Source: an uncultured Flavobacteriaceae bacterium (GTDB taxonomy: Bacteria > Bacteroidota > Bacteroidia > Flavobacteriales > Flavobacteriaceae). Taken from it: 64,000 bases of DNA. The stretch's first letter is position 1, and every line of letters starts with the position of its first letter. This document shows positions 61,641 through 64,000 of this stretch, piece by piece. The notes below the pieces were generated by a model. It did no database searches. It saw nothing but the letters and a program-made list of their open reading frames with translations, and was not told the origin of the DNA. The stretch is taken from assembly GCA_947502495.1 (NCBI GenBank), contig CANNAC010000001.1:248001-312000 (forward strand), in the 5' to 3' direction. Position numbers and translations under genes: made by a program.

Positions 61641-61722
61641 GGGCGTTTTAACACGCTATTCGTTGTATCTTTTTTTGCCATATACGGCAGCAAAAAAAGG
61701 ATGCCACTGCTATCGTTAACGC
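61641..61722. repeat. REP-like element with terminal GCGTT/AACGC and long hairpin
   Basis: An 82-bp segment opens GGGCGTTTTAACACGC and ends TATCGTTAACGC, with imperfect terminal inversions, and holds the stem TTTTTTTGC/GCAAAAAAA around an 11-nt loop. Text of this kind (GGGCGTT...GCTATTCG...GGATxxCCACTxCTATC...TAACGC) recurs, from memory, between genes in other Flavobacteriia. Function unknown. Confidence 0.65.
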
Positions 61723-61945
61723 GAAGAAAGGCTAGTCTGAAAGGAATAAAGTTGTTGGTTTTATTTTTTGTTTTCGAAATTAATTAAACGGTTCGTATAT
61801 GGTTTTTTTCGTGGCTAAGTAACTAATTTAGCTAGTACAGACCGAATACAAAATCTGCGAAGATTTTTTTAAGTAGGCTAGAACTAGCAATAAAATATAC
61901 ACGTCGTTGTATGACTTTTTTCTTTTTTTCTAATTATTAATTTTT
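61723..61945. other. Intergenic stretch with no recognised feature
   Basis: Between the REP-like element and the TrkH gene stop I see only AT-rich sequence with several T-runs, and no ORF, promoter or hairpin that I can support. Confidence 0.5.
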
Positions 61946-63298
61946 TCAGACAGCCAAATCATCAGTTCTAATTTTTTTAGAATCGTTCTCTTTTTGTTTC
62001 AATAATGCAAAACCAAAAGTTAGAACTCCAACTCGTCCAATGAACATCAAAATAATAATCAATATTTTTCCAATATTTGTTAAATCTCCTGTAATTCCTG
62101 TGCTTAATCCAACTGTTCCTAAGGCGGATGCTACTTCAAATAATATGCTTTCAAAAGTAAAGTTTTCAAAGTAAGAAAGTAAAAATGAAAACAAGAAAAT
62201 TAAACTCGTGTAGAGCATAAAAGTAGATGTCGCAACATATATTCTTTCAAATGGAATAAGTCTGTTTAAAAATGTGATTTTTTTCTGACCAAACAATCGG
62301 CTTTTTAATATCGATAGCATTGCCGTCAATGTCGTTATTTTCATTCCTCCAGCTGTCCCTGAAGGCGAAGCTCCGATATACATAAGAAAGGTTACAAGCA
62401 ATAATATAGGCAAGGATAATTCACCTATAGGTATCGTGTTAAACCCAACTGTTGTCATAGCCGACATTGATTGAAAGAACGAGGTCATTAGTGAGCTATT
62501 TGAACCAAGAATAGATGATGACTCTGATGTGTAAATGAGTAAAGTACCTAAAAAAAGCAAAAGCAAAAAGCCATAAATAATGATTTTAGTTGTAAATGAA
62601 ATTTCTTTTGATTTACCCTTAATTCGATACCACAAATCTGTAATTACAATAAAACCTAAAGAACCAGAAATGGCTAATACCGAAATAATTATATTTATAA
62701 AAGTATTGTCTTGATAGCTTTCAAAACCATCATTAAACAATCCAAATCCAGCTGTACAAAACGATGAAATACTATGAAAAATTGAAAACCAAATTGCTTT
62801 TAAGCTTCCCATTCCAGAATTGGTAAAGGCAAAGAAGAAAAGTATTGCTCCAATAGTTTCCATTATTACGGTAAATACAATAACGCTTTTGATAAAATCT
62901 TTTATCTGAATTGTATTAGGTAATGTAAATTCCGTTCCTATTAATTTGCTATGCCAATGCGTTATTTTTTTTGTAGTAAATATTAAATAGTAAGTCGTTA
63001 GCGTCATATATCCAATTCCGCCAATTTGTATTAATGCCATAATAACAAATTGACCGAAAAAATTATAGGAATCGAAAACGCTTATAGTCACAAGACCAGT
63101 AGTTGAAATAGCAGAAGTTGAAATAAATAAATTATCTAAAAAGGAAATGTCGGTTTTGTGAAATAAAGGAATAGACAGTAAAATAAATCCAATTAGCGTA
63201 TACAAAAAGAATCCCCAAACTAAATTCATTTGAGGTGATTTACTAATTTGGATTTTTCGGTACCAATTAGATATTTTCTTGTATGTTTTATTTTCCAT
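61946..63298 (-). CDS. trkH: TrkH/KtrB-type potassium uptake channel subunit
   Basis: 450 residues with the fourfold M1-P-M2 plan. Pore loops are visible: STSAISTTGL, CTAGFGLF, MTTVGFNTIP and SALGTVGLSTG. The short length and N-terminal KISNWYRKIQISKSPQMNLVWGFFLYTLIGFILLSIP fit KtrB. K+ uptake needs a cytoplasmic TrkA/KtrA partner, which is not adjacent in this window. Confidence 0.92.
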   Translation of the reverse strand: MENKTYKKISNWYRKIQISKSPQMNLVWGFFLYTLIGFILLSIPLFHKTDISFLDNLFISTSAISTTGLVTISVFDSYNFFGQFVIMALIQIGGIGYMTLTTYYLIFTTKKITHWHSKLIGTEFTLPNTIQIKDFIKSVIVFTVIMETIGAILFFFAFTNSGMGSLKAIWFSIFHSISSFCTAGFGLFNDGFESYQDNTFINIIISVLAISGSLGFIVITDLWYRIKGKSKEISFTTKIIIYGFLLLLFLGTLLIYTSESSSILGSNSSLMTSFFQSMSAMTTVGFNTIPIGELSLPILLLVTFLMYIGASPSGTAGGMKITTLTAMLSILKSRLFGQKKITFLNRLIPFERIYVATSTFMLYTSLIFLFSFLLSYFENFTFESILFEVASALGTVGLSTGITGDLTNIGKILIIILMFIGRVGVLTFGFALLKQKENDSKKIRTDDLAV

Positions 63299-63564
63299 TC
63301 TTTGTATTCAGTTTCTTGTTTGTAATTCCACACAACTACTCCCTTGATAAGTTATCGTTTTAATGATTTATATCAGCAGTTCAAAAAATTTCGAAGTTAG
63401 TAGATTTTTATTAAAAAGTCAAAAACAATTTTGTGTGCAGTCTTTATAATAAATAAGGCTTTGTTGTTTTAGTTTTAATAAATTTAAGTAAGTGATTTTG
63501 CTTCCTTCTTGTTTAAGTTTTTACCTTAGCTGCATAATTAATGATAAAAGAAGATAGACGATAG

Positions 63565-64000
63565 ATGTTAGATTATATTATAATTGGTGGCGCACAAGCA
63601 GGATTATCGATGGCTTACCATTTAAAAATATTAGAAAAGGAGTTTGTAGTACTCGATGGCGAAAATGAAATTGGCGCTTCCTGGTTAAACCGATGGGATT
63701 CTTTAAAATTATTTACACCAACCGAATATAACCATTTGCCTGGTTTAAAATTTGATGCACCAAAAGGACATTATCCGACTAAAGTAGAGGTAAGTGATTA
63801 TTTTAAAACTTATGTAGATACCTTCCAAATCCCGGTGCAGCTAAATACCTTAGTTACTTCCGTAAGGAAAACAGAGAAAGGTTTTTTTGTAACCTATAAA
63901 GATGGCGAATTGCAAGCCAAAAATGTGATTGTTGCCACAGGACCATTTCATATTCCATACACACCGCCTTGTAATACTAAAATAGCCAAAAGCGTACTGC
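63565..64000 (+). CDS. FAD-dependent monooxygenase/oxidoreductase (truncated by window end)
   Basis: The first 145 residues of a longer protein: FAD loop LDYIIIGGAQAGLSMAYHLK, then ASWLNRWDSLKLFTPTEYNHLPGL, and the second-strand motif NVIVATGPFHIPYTPP. This is the N-terminus of a flavin-containing monooxygenase-type or thioredoxin-reductase-like enzyme. The start is the ATG at 63565; an earlier ATG at 63541 is closed by a stop codon after seven codons. The product is incomplete here. Confidence 0.88.
   Translation, partial: MLDYIIIGGAQAGLSMAYHLKILEKEFVVLDGENEIGASWLNRWDSLKLFTPTEYNHLPGLKFDAPKGHYPTKVEVSDYFKTYVDTFQIPVQLNTLVTSVRKTEKGFFVTYKDGELQAKNVIVATGPFHIPYTPPCNTKIAKSVL

Noticed and set aside
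61641-61722. Integron attC site
   Set aside because: Ends GCGTT/AACGC and a hairpin look similar at first, but the RYYYAAC and GTTRRRY core sites are not present and no integrase is nearby.

Overview
This 64 kb window is chromosomal DNA of a marine-type Flavobacteriia/Flavobacteriaceae member (Bacteroidota). The evidence is AT-rich sequence, a CotH-like protein with a type IX secretion C-terminal signature, promoters of the Bacteroidota TTG-N19-TAnnTTTG type in front of the two L31/L34 ribosomal genes, a short CarB without its allosteric domain, a type B L31, and several flavobacterial families (DUF4199, DUF4252, GlmU-like, SatD/DUF3307). I see no rRNA, tRNA, CRISPR array, IS transposase or prophage. 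Most of the window is ordinary housekeeping and envelope genes.

Layout. 0.1-3.6 kb: secreted CotH protein and an Asp-box repeat lipoprotein. 3.7-5.2 kb: ECF sigma operon with a predicted membrane anti-sigma protein and a periplasmic protein. 5.3-5.5 kb: structured intergenic DNA with a candidate small RNA. 5.6-10.6 kb: operon DUF4199 - glycosyltransferase - phosphohexomutase - MsbA-like ABC exporter. 10.9-19.4 kb: rpmE2, GlmU-like protein, PD40 protein, YhhN, peptide-binding lipoprotein, mtaB, hydrolase, lytic transglycosylase. 19.5-21 kb: a NhaC/MetT-like transporter behind a very small SAM-riboswitch-like leader. 21.7-24.9 kb: rpmH and carB. 25-26.45 kb: satD-DUF3307 operon preceded by five dyad operators with an exact 28-bp period. 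26.5-28.8 kb: thioesterase, small membrane protein, rmuC. 28.9-31.6 kb: a reverse transcriptase of the unclassified/defence type, with a structured upstream region and two unknown divergent ORFs; this is the main accessory island. 31.6-38.8 kb: vitamin B12 uptake locus (ABC importer, cobalamin riboswitch, BtuB-like receptor, DUF5074-like lipoprotein, COG2102 ATP pyrophosphatase). 38.8-42.7 kb: S41 protease, then a second ECF sigma operon with two DUF4252 proteins and an 88-bp tandem duplication. 42.8-58.1 kb: purB, haem-binding protein, glycosyltransferase, Nudix, cls, serine hydrolase, LytS/LytTR pair, Crp-like regulator, SDR, VOC, sirtuin and TrmH. 58.1-64 kb: tandem structured repeats, CarboxypepD_reg protein, DeaD helicase with a long leader, a REP-like element, TrkH, and the start of an FAD monooxygenase that runs out of the window.

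The best candidates for something undescribed are (1) the minimal SAM-clan leader at about 19535-19609, (2) the reverse transcriptase locus with its repeat-bearing upstream RNA region at 28.9-31.6 kb, (3) the satD-DUF3307 module, in which SatD looks like a class III nucleotide cyclase fold joined to a helix-turn-helix and sits next to an iteron-like operator array, and (4) the tandem RNA-like repeats at 58.08-58.64 kb and 41.98-42.16 kb. All function calls are from reading sequence only; no database search was run.
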